The position numbers and the translations under genes were made by a program. The notes under the pieces were generated by a model, which worked only from the letters and a program-made list of their open reading frames with translations, made no database searches and was not told the DNA's origin. Below are positions 33,607 through 44,211 of a DNA stretch of 64,000 bases, in pieces; positions within the stretch are counted from its first letter, which is position 1; each line of letters opens with the position of its first letter. Where the stretch lies: the NCBI RefSeq assembly GCF_001954275.1, contig NZ_MBEU01000072.1, positions 1-64,000 on the forward strand. Reading direction: 5' to 3'. The stretch comes from Mycobacterium sp. IS-836. Its GTDB lineage: Bacteria > Actinomycetota > Actinomycetes > Mycobacteriales > Mycobacteriaceae.

Positions 33607-34563
33607 CTACGACGACGGGGCGCGCGAACCCGGCACCGGCCGCTGCCAGAGCCGCGGCATGACGCTGCGTCGGGTGTGCGCGGTGTCGAGCACCTGCGCC
33701 GGGGCGGGGGCCGGTGCCTGCTCCGCCGGGCCGTCGACCTGCTCGGCCAGTTCATCGCAGAGCGTCGCCAACAGCGCCCTGGCCGCGAGCGCGTACGCGG
33801 CCGGCGAGGGATGGAAGCCGTCGGCGGAGAACATCACCTCGGGCGTGGCCCGGAACTGGGGCGCCAGCAGGTGCGCCAACGGCACCGGCACACCGCCGGC
33901 CGCCCGGACCGACGCGGCCTGGGCGCGGGCGAGCTGCGAAGTGCGCGCATGCGCAAGGGAGCGAAGCGGTTGGGGGATGGCGCTGATCACGCCCAGGTCC
34001 GGGCAGGTGCCCACGATGACGATCGCGCCGCGGGTGCGCAACTTGCGCACCGCCGTGCCCAGCCGTTGCGCGGACTGGCTGATCCCATTGAGCGCGGTGA
34101 CGTCGTTGGCGCCGATCATCATCACGGCCGCGTCCGGTGGCGCGCCGGCCACGAACATCGCATCCACTTGGCCGCAAACGCCTTTCGAGGTGGCGCCGAC
34201 GATTGCCTTGGTGCTCAACCTGATGCGCTTGCCGGTCTGCTCCGCGAGTCCGCGTGCGATCAGCACGCCCGGCACCTCTTCGGCGCTGATGCAGCCGTAT
34301 CCGGTGGCCGTCGAATCCCCGAACATCATCAAGTGCAGATCGGCGGGCACCCCGCGCTGCCACCGCTCCACCGGCCCGCCGCCCGGGCTGTACACGCCGT
34401 CGGCGCGGGGCGGGATGTCCCACGCCTTCGGGATGACGGTGCGCGCGTGCGTCGCCTGGCCGACGAGCAGGTTGCGAGCGCCCAGGTAGGCCGTGCCTGT
34501 CGAGGCGAGTGCACCCGCTGTGGCCAGGGCGATCGTCGAACGACGCGGCACCCGGATGGTCAC
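33607..34563 (-). CDS. SGNH/GDSL-family esterase (Rv1075c-like)
   Basis: The 318-residue protein has an N-terminal hydrophobic anchor or signal segment (about 10-25). An SGNH hydrolase domain follows with GDSTATGYG (Ser near 107), MIGANDVT and the Asp-x-x-His pair in SADGFHPS near 268-275. This is the full GDSL triad. Rv1075c is described as a GDSL esterase. The enzyme should act on ester bonds at or outside the membrane. It is divergent from lipU; palindromes lie in the space between. Confidence 0.87.
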   Translation of the reverse strand: MTIRVPRRSTIALATAGALASTGTAYLGARNLLVGQATHARTVIPKAWDIPPRADGVYSPGGGPVERWQRGVPADLHLMMFGDSTATGYGCISAEEVPGVLIARGLAEQTGKRIRLSTKAIVGATSKGVCGQVDAMFVAGAPPDAAVMMIGANDVTALNGISQSAQRLGTAVRKLRTRGAIVIVGTCPDLGVISAIPQPLRSLAHARTSQLARAQAASVRAAGGVPVPLAHLLAPQFRATPEVMFSADGFHPSPAAYALAARALLATLCDELAEQVDGPAEQAPAPAPAQVLDTAHTRRSVMPRLWQRPVPGSRAPSS

Positions 34564-34610
34564 AAAATCAGTTTAGATCGGCTCGAGTGTTTGCGCTGGC
34601 GGCTTAAAAA

Positions 34611-34635
34611 CAATGTGATCACGTTGTGAATCACA
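34611..34635. promoter_or_regulatory. overlapping palindromes between esterase and lipU
   Basis: CAATGTGATCACGTTG (34611-34626) has a perfect core GTGATCAC, and TGTGAATCACA (34625-34635) is a perfect 11-bp palindrome that touches it. They lie in the divergent gap between the Rv1075c-like esterase and lipU. A TetR- or CRP-like protein could bind here and control both genes. Confidence 0.4.
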
Positions 34636-34796
34636 TGTGGTATCAAATCAGACTCTTCAAATGTTGTACCCGGAAAAGCCTGTCAAGCTAAGTCCAGCGA
34701 GTTGGCTGAACGACTCGGCGAATAGAAGATGAACCGGACGCTTAGCCGCCTCGTCACATGCTGTATCGGACTACAACGGCGTAGGAAGTGTTGAGC

Positions 34797-35864
34797 ATGA
34801 CCGCACCGAGCAAGGTCTCCGGTTCCGCCCCGAGAGCCATTTGCACACACGATGTCCTCAGGGCACGTAGAGTTGAATCACGCAAATTCGCGATCAGCGA
34901 TGGGGCGCCGGTCGAGGTCCTCGAATCGGGGCCGAGCGTTGCTGCGAGGCTTGCCAATCTCGCGTCACGGCTGACGATCCGGCCGATCCTGGCCGCTGGG
35001 AGCCACGCACCCAACGCACCCTGGCCCTGGGGCCTCATCGACCTTCTATCTCGGGTCGTGCTTCCGGTGACCGCCACGGTGCGACAGGACGTGAACTTGC
35101 CAAACGCGTCGGCACAGTTGGTCCGTGCCCCCGGGGTGCTGCCGGCGGACGGCACCCGCCGGATGGTTCTCTACTTCCATGGCGGAGCGTTCTTGACATG
35201 TGGAGCAAACTCACACGGCCGGCTCGTCGAAGCGCTCTCGAAGTTTGCTGACTCACCGGTCCTGGTGGTCAACTACCGGCTCCTGCCCAAGCATTCAGTG
35301 GGAATGGCGCTGGCCGATTGCTACGACGCCTACCAATGGGTGCGCCGGCGCGGCTACGACGCCGACCGCGTCGTGCTGGCCGGCGACTCGGCCGGCGGGT
35401 ATCTCGCGCTCGCCCTCGCGCAACGTCTACAGGAGGAGGGCGAAGAGCCGGCGGCGCTGGTCGCGATCTCGCCACTGCTGCAGCTAGCAAAGGAATGCAA
35501 GCAGGCGCATCCCAACATCAAGACCGATGCGATGTTCCCCGCCACCGCCTTCGACGCGCTCGTTGCTTTGGTTGCTAGCGCCGCCGAAAAGAACATCGTC
35601 GACGGCAAACCCGAAGAGATCTACGAGCCACTGGAGCACATCAAACCCGGACTGCCGCGGACGCTGATCCACGTCTCCGGATCCGAGGTGCTGCTGCATG
35701 ACGCCCAGTTGGCCGCGAGCCGGCTGGCGGCGGTCGGCGTGCCCGCCGAGGTCCGGGTGTGGCCAGGCCAGATTCACGATTTCCAGCTCGCCGCGCCGAT
35801 GGTGCCCGAAGCAATCCGTTCGCTGCGCCAAATCGGCGAGTACATCCGCGAAGCTACCGATTAG
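34797..35864 (+). CDS. lipU: HSL-type lipase/esterase LipU
   Basis: The 355-residue alpha/beta hydrolase has HGGAF of the hormone-sensitive-lipase oxyanion hole near 126-130, the nucleophile motif GDSAGG (Ser near 200) and a His in WPGQIHDFQ near 328. This is the LipU family of serine esterases. The ATG at 34797 has AGGAAG eight bases upstream; a GTG at 34788 adds three residues. It is longer than the 297 residues I recall for LipU because of an N-terminal extension of about 60 residues. That part could be the result of a different start choice. Confidence 0.88.
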   Translation: MTAPSKVSGSAPRAICTHDVLRARRVESRKFAISDGAPVEVLESGPSVAARLANLASRLTIRPILAAGSHAPNAPWPWGLIDLLSRVVLPVTATVRQDVNLPNASAQLVRAPGVLPADGTRRMVLYFHGGAFLTCGANSHGRLVEALSKFADSPVLVVNYRLLPKHSVGMALADCYDAYQWVRRRGYDADRVVLAGDSAGGYLALALAQRLQEEGEEPAALVAISPLLQLAKECKQAHPNIKTDAMFPATAFDALVALVASAAEKNIVDGKPEEIYEPLEHIKPGLPRTLIHVSGSEVLLHDAQLAASRLAAVGVPAEVRVWPGQIHDFQLAAPMVPEAIRSLRQIGEYIREATD

Positions 35865-35929
35865 CGCGCCGCCGCGGCCGACCGCGGCGCGGGTATGCGC
35901 GGCCCGAAACGGCCTGAGACGATGAACGC

Positions 35930-37321
35930 ATGCGAATCGCGCAGCACATCAGTGAGCTCATCGGTGGCACCCCACTGGTTCGCCTGAACTCCGTCATCCC
36001 CGCGGGCGCCGGCACCGTCGTGGCAAAGGTCGAATACCTCAACCCCGGGGCCAGCTCCAAGGACCGGATCGCGGTGAAGATGATCGACGCCGCGGAGGCA
36101 GCTGGGCTGCTGAAGCCGGGCGGCACCATCGTCGAACCGACCTCGGGCAACACCGGTGTCGGTCTCGCCTTGGTCGCCCAACACCGCGGCTACAAGTGCG
36201 TGTTCGTCTGCCCGGACAAGGTCAGCGAGGACAAGCGCAACGTGTTGCTCGCCTACGGCGCCGAGGTGGTGGTGTGCCCGACGGCGGTGCCGCCCGACCA
36301 CCCGGACAGCTACTACAGCGTTTCCGACCGGCTGGTCCGGGAGATCGACGGCGCCTGGAAGCCCGACCAGTACGCCAATCCCGAGGGCCCGGCCAGCCAC
36401 TACGAGACCACCGGCCCGGAGATCTGGGCCGACACCGACGGCAAGGTCACCCACTTCGTCGCTGGCATCGGCACCGGCGGAACCATCACCGGCGCCGGGC
36501 GCTACCTCAAGGAGGTGTCCGGTGGCGCGGTGCGCATCGTCGGCGCCGACCCCGAGGGCTCGGTGTATTCGGGCGGCACCGGCCGGCCCTACCTCGTCGA
36601 AGGCGTCGGTGAGGATTTCTGGCCGGCGGCCTACGACCCGACCGTGCCCGATCAGATCATCGCGGTGTCCGACTCCGATTCGTTCAACATGACCCGGCGG
36701 CTGGCCCGCGAGGAAGCGATGCTGGTCGGCGGCTCGTGCGGGATGGCCGTGGTGGCCGCGGTGAAGGTGGCAGAGGAGGCCGGGCCCGATGCGCTCGTCG
36801 TCGTTTTGCTGCCCGACGGCGGGCGAGGCTACATGTCGAAGATCTTCAACGACGCGTGGATGTCGTCGTACGGGTTCCTGCGCAGCCGCCTCGACGGCTC
36901 GACCGAGCAGCCGACGGTCGGCGACGTGTTGCGCGGGAAGTCCGGCGCGCTACCGGATTTGGTGCACACCCATCCGTCGGAGACGGTGCGCGACGCCATC
37001 GGCATTCTGCGTGAGTACGGCGTCTCGCAGATGCCGGTCGTCGGGGCCGAGCCGCCGGTGATGGCCGGCGAGGTCGCCGGCAGCGTCTCCGAACGCGAAC
37101 TACTTTCGGCCGTTTTCGAGGGACGCGCCAAATTGGCCGACGCCGTCGCCGAACATATGAGTCCGCCGCTGCGGATGATCGGCGCCGGCGAGTTGGTCAC
37201 CGCGGCCGGCAAGGCGCTGCGCGAGTGGGACGCGCTGATGGTGGTGGAGCAAGGCAAGCCGGTGGGAGTGATCACGCGGTACGACTTGTTGGGGTTCCTC
37301 TCGGAGCCGCGGCGGCCCTAG
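35930..37321 (+). CDS. cbs: cystathionine beta-synthase
   Basis: The 463-residue enzyme condenses serine or O-acetylserine with homocysteine to cystathionine. The PLP domain spans about 1-320 with the Schiff-base Lys44 in NPGASSKDR, SGNTG near 71-75 for phosphate and substrate, and GTGGT at the cofactor pocket near 181-185. Two CBS repeats follow over about 335-460. No heme-binding N-terminus is present. With metB downstream it forms the trans-sulfuration pair, linked to cysteine supply. Confidence 0.93.
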   Translation: MRIAQHISELIGGTPLVRLNSVIPAGAGTVVAKVEYLNPGASSKDRIAVKMIDAAEAAGLLKPGGTIVEPTSGNTGVGLALVAQHRGYKCVFVCPDKVSEDKRNVLLAYGAEVVVCPTAVPPDHPDSYYSVSDRLVREIDGAWKPDQYANPEGPASHYETTGPEIWADTDGKVTHFVAGIGTGGTITGAGRYLKEVSGGAVRIVGADPEGSVYSGGTGRPYLVEGVGEDFWPAAYDPTVPDQIIAVSDSDSFNMTRRLAREEAMLVGGSCGMAVVAAVKVAEEAGPDALVVVLLPDGGRGYMSKIFNDAWMSSYGFLRSRLDGSTEQPTVGDVLRGKSGALPDLVHTHPSETVRDAIGILREYGVSQMPVVGAEPPVMAGEVAGSVSERELLSAVFEGRAKLADAVAEHMSPPLRMIGAGELVTAAGKALREWDALMVVEQGKPVGVITRYDLLGFLSEPRRP

Positions 37322-37411
37322 CGCGGCGTCCCCAAAGGTCTCGCCTGGCCAGTGGGTGCTCAGGTACTGTGATTCGGCCTAGTTCAGCTCATCCGAAGTG
37401 GAAGGGTTGCC

Positions 37412-38098
37412 ATGACCGATCAACCGCCGCCCGGCGAATCTCAGCTCCCCGCTCCACCTCCGCCCGGCCAGGGTGAGCATGAGCCCGCGCCTTCGGCGCC
37501 CGGCGCCGCCTACCCGCCACCGCCCCCGCCACCGGGCGGCGGTTCGTACCCGCCGCCACCGCCGCCGTCCGGCGCTGTTGCGCCGCCACCACCGGGACCC
37601 GTCATCCGGACGCTGCCGACGGAGGCCTACACGCCGTGGCTCACCCGGGTGTTGGCCTTCATCATCGATGTCATCCCGTACGCGGTGGTGGTCGGCATCG
37701 GCACGGTGATCATGATCGCCACGCAGCAGACGTCCTGCGTCACCGATATCACGCAGTACGACGTCAACCAGTACTGCGCCAGCCAGCCCTCGATGATCGG
37801 TCAACTCGTGCAGTGGTTGGCGCACCTGGCCGGCCTCGCCTACCTGTTGTGGAACTACGGCTACCGCCAGGGCACCACGGGGTCGAGCCTCGGTAAATCG
37901 GTGATGAAGGTCAAGGTGGTCAGCGAGGTCACCGGCCAGCCCCTCGGTTTCGGGCTGTCCATCGTGCGCCAACTTGCGCACTTCGTCGACGCGATCATTT
38001 GCTACATCGGTTTCCTGTTCCCGCTGTGGGACGCCAAGCGACAGACTCTGGCCGACAAGATCATGACGACGGTCGTCCTGCCGATCGAAGAGGGCTAG
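37412..38098 (+). CDS. pra: proline-rich RDD-family membrane protein (Pra-like)
   Basis: The 228-residue protein has a proline-rich N-terminal region of about 70 residues with runs of PPPP and PGGG, then an RDD domain with three hydrophobic segments. The first has the family R-x-x-A-F-I-I-D motif (TRVLAFIIDVIPY). It ends DKIMTTVVLPIEEG. Its homologue in M. tuberculosis is the proline-rich antigen Rv1078. GGAAGGG lies upstream of the ATG. It probably sits in the cytoplasmic membrane. Confidence 0.87.
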   Translation: MTDQPPPGESQLPAPPPPGQGEHEPAPSAPGAAYPPPPPPPGGGSYPPPPPPSGAVAPPPPGPVIRTLPTEAYTPWLTRVLAFIIDVIPYAVVVGIGTVIMIATQQTSCVTDITQYDVNQYCASQPSMIGQLVQWLAHLAGLAYLLWNYGYRQGTTGSSLGKSVMKVKVVSEVTGQPLGFGLSIVRQLAHFVDAIICYIGFLFPLWDAKRQTLADKIMTTVVLPIEEG

Positions 38099-38128
38099 CA
38101 ATGGCCGGGCTGGCTAGGCTGATCGTCG

Positions 38129-39295
38129 ATGAGCGGAGACGGTAAGCGACACCAGGAAATCACCGGCCTAGCCACCAAAGCCATCCATGCCGGCTACCGC
38201 CCCGATCCCGCGACCGGGGCGGTGAACACCCCGATCTATGCCAGCAGCACGTTCGCCCAAGACGGCGTCGGGGGCCTGCGTGGCGGATTCGAATACGCCC
38301 GCACCGGCAACCCGACCAGATCGGCGCTCGAAGCCTCGCTGGCGGCCGTCGAAGAGGGCACGTTCGCAAGGGCATTCAGTTCTGGGATGGCCGCCACCGA
38401 TTGCGCGCTGCGGGCGATGCTGCGGCCCGGCGATCACGTCGTCATCCCGAATGACGCCTACGGCGGCACCTTCCGGCTGATCGACAAGGTCTTCACACCC
38501 TGGAACGTCGGGTATACACCGGTGGCGCTGTCCGACCTGGACGCCGTGCGCGACGCGATCACGCCGACGACGCGGCTGGTTTGGGTGGAGACACCGACCA
38601 ACCCGCTGCTGTCCATCGCCGACATCGCGGCCCTTGCCGACCTCGGCCGACAGCACTCGGCAAAGGTGTTGGTGGACAACACATTTGCCTCACCCGCGCT
38701 GCAGCAGCCGCTGACGCTGGGCGCCGATGTGGTGCTGCATTCGACCACCAAATACATCGGCGGTCACTCCGACGTGGTGGGCGGCGCATTGATCACCAAC
38801 GACGAAGAGCTGGACGACGCCTTCGGTTTCCTGCAGAACGGGGCCGGGGCGGTGCCGGGCCCGTTCGACGCGTACCTGACGATGCGCGGGTTGAAGACGC
38901 TGGTGCTGCGAATGCAGCGGCACAGCGAAAACGCTTTGGCCGTAGCGGAATTCCTCGCCGGGCATCCCGCGGTGAGCGCGGTGCTGTATCCGGGTCTGCC
39001 CGGTCACCCCGGGCACGAGATCGCCGCGAAGCAGATGAGCGGCTTCGGTGGCATGGTTTCCGTGCGCATGCGGGCCGGCAGGGCCGCCGCCGAGCAGCTG
39101 TGCGCCGGCACCAAGGTGTTCATCCTGGCCGAATCGCTGGGCGGGGTGGAGTCGCTGATCGAGCACCCCAGCGCGATGACCCACGCGTCGACGGCCGGCT
39201 CGCAGTTGGAAGTGCCCGACGACCTGGTGCGGCTTTCGGTGGGAATCGAGGACGTCGCCGACCTGCTGGCCGACCTCGAGCAGGCGCTGGGCTAA
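38129..39295 (+). CDS. metB: cystathionine gamma-synthase
   Basis: The 388-residue PLP enzyme of the Cys/Met metabolism family has YGGTF (111-115), the conserved DNTFASP (183-189) and Lys208 in HSTTKYIGGH for the Schiff base. It makes cystathionine from an O-acylhomoserine and cysteine. It lies 30 bases after pra and about 0.8 kb after cbs. The last eight codons plus stop are duplicated at 39380-39406; see the repeat entry. Confidence 0.92.
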   Translation: MSGDGKRHQEITGLATKAIHAGYRPDPATGAVNTPIYASSTFAQDGVGGLRGGFEYARTGNPTRSALEASLAAVEEGTFARAFSSGMAATDCALRAMLRPGDHVVIPNDAYGGTFRLIDKVFTPWNVGYTPVALSDLDAVRDAITPTTRLVWVETPTNPLLSIADIAALADLGRQHSAKVLVDNTFASPALQQPLTLGADVVLHSTTKYIGGHSDVVGGALITNDEELDDAFGFLQNGAGAVPGPFDAYLTMRGLKTLVLRMQRHSENALAVAEFLAGHPAVSAVLYPGLPGHPGHEIAAKQMSGFGGMVSVRMRAGRAAAEQLCAGTKVFILAESLGGVESLIEHPSAMTHASTAGSQLEVPDDLVRLSVGIEDVADLLADLEQALG

Positions 39296-39406
39296 CGACT
39301 AACGACGCCGAGTGTGAATCTCGCGACGCGACACGCCGCCGACCCGTCGCACGATTCACGCTCGACGCGGCGGGCGAAAGGCCGACCTCGAGCAGGCGCT
39401 CGGTTA
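39268..39406 (+). repeat. duplicated metB 3' end flanking an inverted repeat
   Basis: Bases 39268-39294 and 39380-39406 match at 25 of 27 positions. Both encode the peptide ADLEQALG and a stop; the two differences are synonymous (CTG/CTC, GGC/GGT) and the stops differ (TAA/TAG). The segment between is an inverted repeat, GAGTGTGAATCTCGCGACG (39310-39328) against 39345-39363, with 16 of 19 paired. The second copy runs into the greA stop on the opposite strand. Confidence 0.8.
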
Positions 39407-39898
39407 GGAGTGGTAGGGCTCCGCGCTGACCAACGTGACCTCGACGGTGTTGCCGTTGGGCACGGTGTAGCTGCGGGTCTCGCCCACTTTGGCGTCGATC
39501 AGGGCGCCGCCCAGCGGTGAGTTCGGCGAATACACCTCGAGCTTGCCCTCGTTGACGCCCTCCTGACGGGTGGCGATCAGGAACGTCTCGCTGTCGGACT
39601 TGTCGCCGTTGTAGTAGACCTTGACCACCGAGCCGGGCAGCGCCACACCGGACTGCTTGGGCGCCTCCCCGACCTTGGCGTTGTTGAGCAGGTCCTGCAG
39701 CTGGCGAATGCGCGCCTCTTGCTGGCCCTGCTCCTCGCGGGCGGCGTGGTATCCGCCGTTCTCCCGGAGGTCGCCCTCCTCGCGACGGTCGTTGATTTCC
39801 GCGGCGATGACGGGGCGATTCGCGATCAACTGATCGAGCTCGGCCTTGAGCCGGTCATGTGATTCCTGGGTCAGCCAGGTGACCTGAGTATCGGTCAT
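39404..39898 (-). CDS. greA: transcription elongation factor GreA
   Basis: The 164-residue protein has an N-terminal antiparallel coiled coil (about 12-80) and a C-terminal FKBP-like domain with SPLGGAL (about 127-133). GreA binds RNA polymerase at the secondary channel and stimulates cleavage of the backtracked RNA. The acidic pair at the coiled-coil tip is in the RREEGDLRENGGY segment (Glu41, Asp43 or so), the catalytic site. Length matches the mycobacterial protein. A leader of about 200 bases upstream is G/C-rich and may be structured. Confidence 0.93.
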   Translation of the reverse strand: MTDTQVTWLTQESHDRLKAELDQLIANRPVIAAEINDRREEGDLRENGGYHAAREEQGQQEARIRQLQDLLNNAKVGEAPKQSGVALPGSVVKVYYNGDKSDSETFLIATRQEGVNEGKLEVYSPNSPLGGALIDAKVGETRSYTVPNGNTVEVTLVSAEPYHS

Positions 39899-40102
39899 CT
39901 CGTCGCGCTCCTCGTCTTTCCGGTCCGCATATCCGCGTAAGCTTCTGATCCCCGCTGTCGGGGTATTGGGGTCCCACCCCCCGGTGCTACCACGCCGTTC
40001 TGCTCACGGCCTTTAAGCAGCAATACACGGTCCCAGCAGGAACCGTGCATTCATCCATGTTACCACTGCGGAAACAGCTGATGACGATATATTCGCAGTT
40101 CT

Positions 40103-40546
40103 TTATCGTTTGTCGGGCGGGCGCAAATAGCCCGGCACGTCGGTGCCGCACCCGTAAATGTCCGCCATGGCCGGGGGTTGGGAGGACTTCACCGTCGTCG
40201 TCACCTGCACCGTGGTCTCGGTAGCCGGCGGAACCAGCACCTCGCGCCTGCCGGTCTCGCTGCCGTCCTTGGCGCGAACCCGCACGATGCAGTCCACCGG
40301 CCGCGACGGGTCGGATCGCGTCACGCTGATCGTCACCGACGCCGTCTCGTCATCGATCACCGAATAGCCGCCCAGCGACCCGGTGACGTCGCTGGTGCCA
40401 AGCCGTAGGTAGCCGACGACGGCGACCACGAGGCCGACCGCGACCGCCAGCAGGGCCGCCGCGATGACCACGCGGCGGCCCGAGACCCCCGACCGCCGCG
40501 AACGCCCGTAGCGGGCCTCCGGACGAGCGATGGGGGTTTCGGTCAT
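40103..40546 (-). CDS. membrane-anchored DUF4307-type protein (Rv1081c-like)
   Basis: The 147-residue protein has a basic N-terminus, one membrane helix (about 26-47, VVIAAALLAVAVGLVVAVVGY) and an extracellular beta-type domain with a cysteine (Cys88) and a second cysteine near the end (YGCGTD). It is the homologue of Rv1081c. It is read away from greA's promoter and divergent from mca. Function unknown. The ATG at 40546 has a weak ribosome site. Confidence 0.8.
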   Translation of the reverse strand: MTETPIARPEARYGRSRRSGVSGRRVVIAAALLAVAVGLVVAVVGYLRLGTSDVTGSLGGYSVIDDETASVTISVTRSDPSRPVDCIVRVRAKDGSETGRREVLVPPATETTVQVTTTVKSSQPPAMADIYGCGTDVPGYLRPPDKR

Positions 40547-40660
40547 GGGTGGGTATGCCTGGGCTGAGCGACTGCCGGACCTCGGCCGAGGGAATACAGC
40601 GATCGGCAACTGGAATTATAGGGTCGAAACCGGGCGTCCAGCAGACCGACAAGGGGGCAT

Positions 40661-41533
40661 GTGAGCGAACTGCGGTTGATGGCTGTGCACGCCCACCCCG
40701 ACGACGAATCCAGCAAGGGTGCGGCGACCCTTGCCCGGTACGCCGACGAAGGCCATCGGGTGCTTGTGGTGACGCTGACCGGCGGCGAGCGCGGCGACAT
40801 CCTCAATCCGGCGATGGACCTGCCCGACGTGCACGGGCACATGGCCGAAATCCGCCGCGACGAGATGGCCAAGGCCGCCGAGATTCTCGGCGTGGAACAC
40901 ACCTGGCTCGGTTTCGTCGACTCCGGCCTGCCCAAGGGCGACCCGCCACCACCGCTACCCGAGGACTGCTTCGCGCTGGTCCCGTTGGAGGTGTCCACCG
41001 AGGCGCTGGTGCGTGTCATCCGCGAGTTTCGGCCGCACGTTATGACCACCTATGACGAAAACGGCGGCTACCCGCATCCGGATCACATTGCCTGCCACAA
41101 TGTTTCGGTCGCCGCCTACGAGGCGGCCGGCGACCGTACCCGCTTCCCGGGCGCCGGCGAGCCGTGGAACGTGTCCAAGCTGTACTACGTGCACGGGTTC
41201 TTGCGCCAGCGGATGCAGCTGCTGCAGGACGAGTTCGCCAAGCGTGGCGAAGAGGGCCCGTTCGGTAAGTGGCTGCAGCACTGGAAACCCGAGCACGATC
41301 CTTTCGAGTCGCGGGTGACCACGCGGGTGGAGTGCTCGAAATATTTCAGCCAGCGCGACGATGCGCTGCGCGCCCACGCCACCCAGATCGACCCGAACGC
41401 CGAATTCTTCGCGGCCCCGATCTCATGGCAGCAGCGGCTCTGGCCGACCGAGGAATTCGAGTTGGCCCGCTCGCGAGTGCCCGCCCAGCTGCCCGAGGAC
41501 GACCTGTTCGCCGGGATCGAGAACGACTCGTGA
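40661..41533 (+). CDS. mca: mycothiol S-conjugate amidase
   Basis: The 290-residue zinc hydrolase has the LmbE-type motif AHPDDES (11-17) and the downstream HPDH in NGGYPHPDHIACH (residues about 137-145), which bind the zinc. It cleaves mycothiol S-conjugates to a mercapturic acid and GlcN-Ins, removing alkylating agents and drugs from the cell. GTG start. The next gene starts with GTGA, overlapping its stop. Sequence and position match Mca of M. tuberculosis. Confidence 0.93.
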   Translation: MSELRLMAVHAHPDDESSKGAATLARYADEGHRVLVVTLTGGERGDILNPAMDLPDVHGHMAEIRRDEMAKAAEILGVEHTWLGFVDSGLPKGDPPPPLPEDCFALVPLEVSTEALVRVIREFRPHVMTTYDENGGYPHPDHIACHNVSVAAYEAAGDRTRFPGAGEPWNVSKLYYVHGFLRQRMQLLQDEFAKRGEEGPFGKWLQHWKPEHDPFESRVTTRVECSKYFSQRDDALRAHATQIDPNAEFFAAPISWQQRLWPTEEFELARSRVPAQLPEDDLFAGIENDS

Positions 41534-41815
41534 GCAGCCTTCTGCTCACGGTGATCGCTGACGGATCGCCCGGCAACCACGGCCCGGATTTCGGCAAGGC
41601 GAGCCCGTTGGGGTTGCTGGTCGTCGTGCTGCTGCTGATCGCCACGTTGTTGCTGCTGCGGTCGATGAACCGGCAGCTGAAGAAGGTCCCCAAGACGTTC
41701 GACCCCGAGCACCCCGAGCCCGATCAGGCCGCCGACGAGGGCACCGACACCGTCGACGAGGCGCCGGAGCGACGCCCCGGGCGCCCCGACGGATCGGCAC
41801 CGCCAGGTTCCGGCG

Positions 41816-41829
<14 letters not shown>
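41530..41829 (+). CDS. small single-pass membrane protein (Rv1083-like)
   Basis: The 99-residue protein has one hydrophobic helix (about 26-44, LGLLVVVLLLIATLLLLRS) and an acidic, Pro-rich tail. It overlaps mca by four bases (GTGA) and the next gene by 14 bases, so it is translated as part of one operon. The function is unknown. Confidence 0.8.
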
Positions 41830-43828
<1,999 letters not shown>

Positions 43829-43839
43829 CGTGACCGTTT

Positions 43840-44211
43840 ATGCCGAGCGCCGAACACATCACCGAAACGGTCAACCGCTACATCGAACTGATGGCCAAGG
43901 GCAGCGCCGACGACGTCGTCGAGTTGTACGCCGACGATGCCACCGTCGAGGACCCGGTCGGCGGCGAGGTCCACATCGGTCGCCAGGCGATCCACGGCTT
44001 CTACTCGGCGGTCAACGATCTGCAGCGCGAGTGCGAACTGGTCACGCTGCGCGTCGCCGGCAAAGAGGCCGCCTTCCAGTTCCGGCTGACCGTGGCCGCG
44101 GGCGAGCACCGGATGCGGATCGAGCCGATCGACGTCATGGTGTTCGACGACCAGGGCAAGGTCGCCGCGATGAAGGCCTACTGGTCGGCGGACAACGTCA
44201 CCCAGCTCTAA
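43840..44211 (+). CDS. ketosteroid isomerase-like protein with full catalytic set
   Basis: The 123-residue NTF2-fold protein aligns along its length with the classical steroid delta-5-isomerase of Comamonas/Pseudomonas. It keeps Tyr14 and Asp38 at the same numbers (TVEDPVG) and has Asp98 in EPIDVMVFD for the third catalytic residue. These shift the double bond of 3-oxo-delta-5-steroids. I do not recall such a gene at this place in M. tuberculosis. It starts 12 bases after the Rv1084 homologue and overlaps the hemolysin-type gene by four bases on the other strand. Confidence 0.85.
   Translation: MPSAEHITETVNRYIELMAKGSADDVVELYADDATVEDPVGGEVHIGRQAIHGFYSAVNDLQRECELVTLRVAGKEAAFQFRLTVAAGEHRMRIEPIDVMVFDDQGKVAAMKAYWSADNVTQL

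Noticed and set aside
38129..39295. SAM or cobalamin riboswitch before metB
   Set aside because: Only 30 bases separate metB from the preceding gene, so there is no room for a riboswitch.
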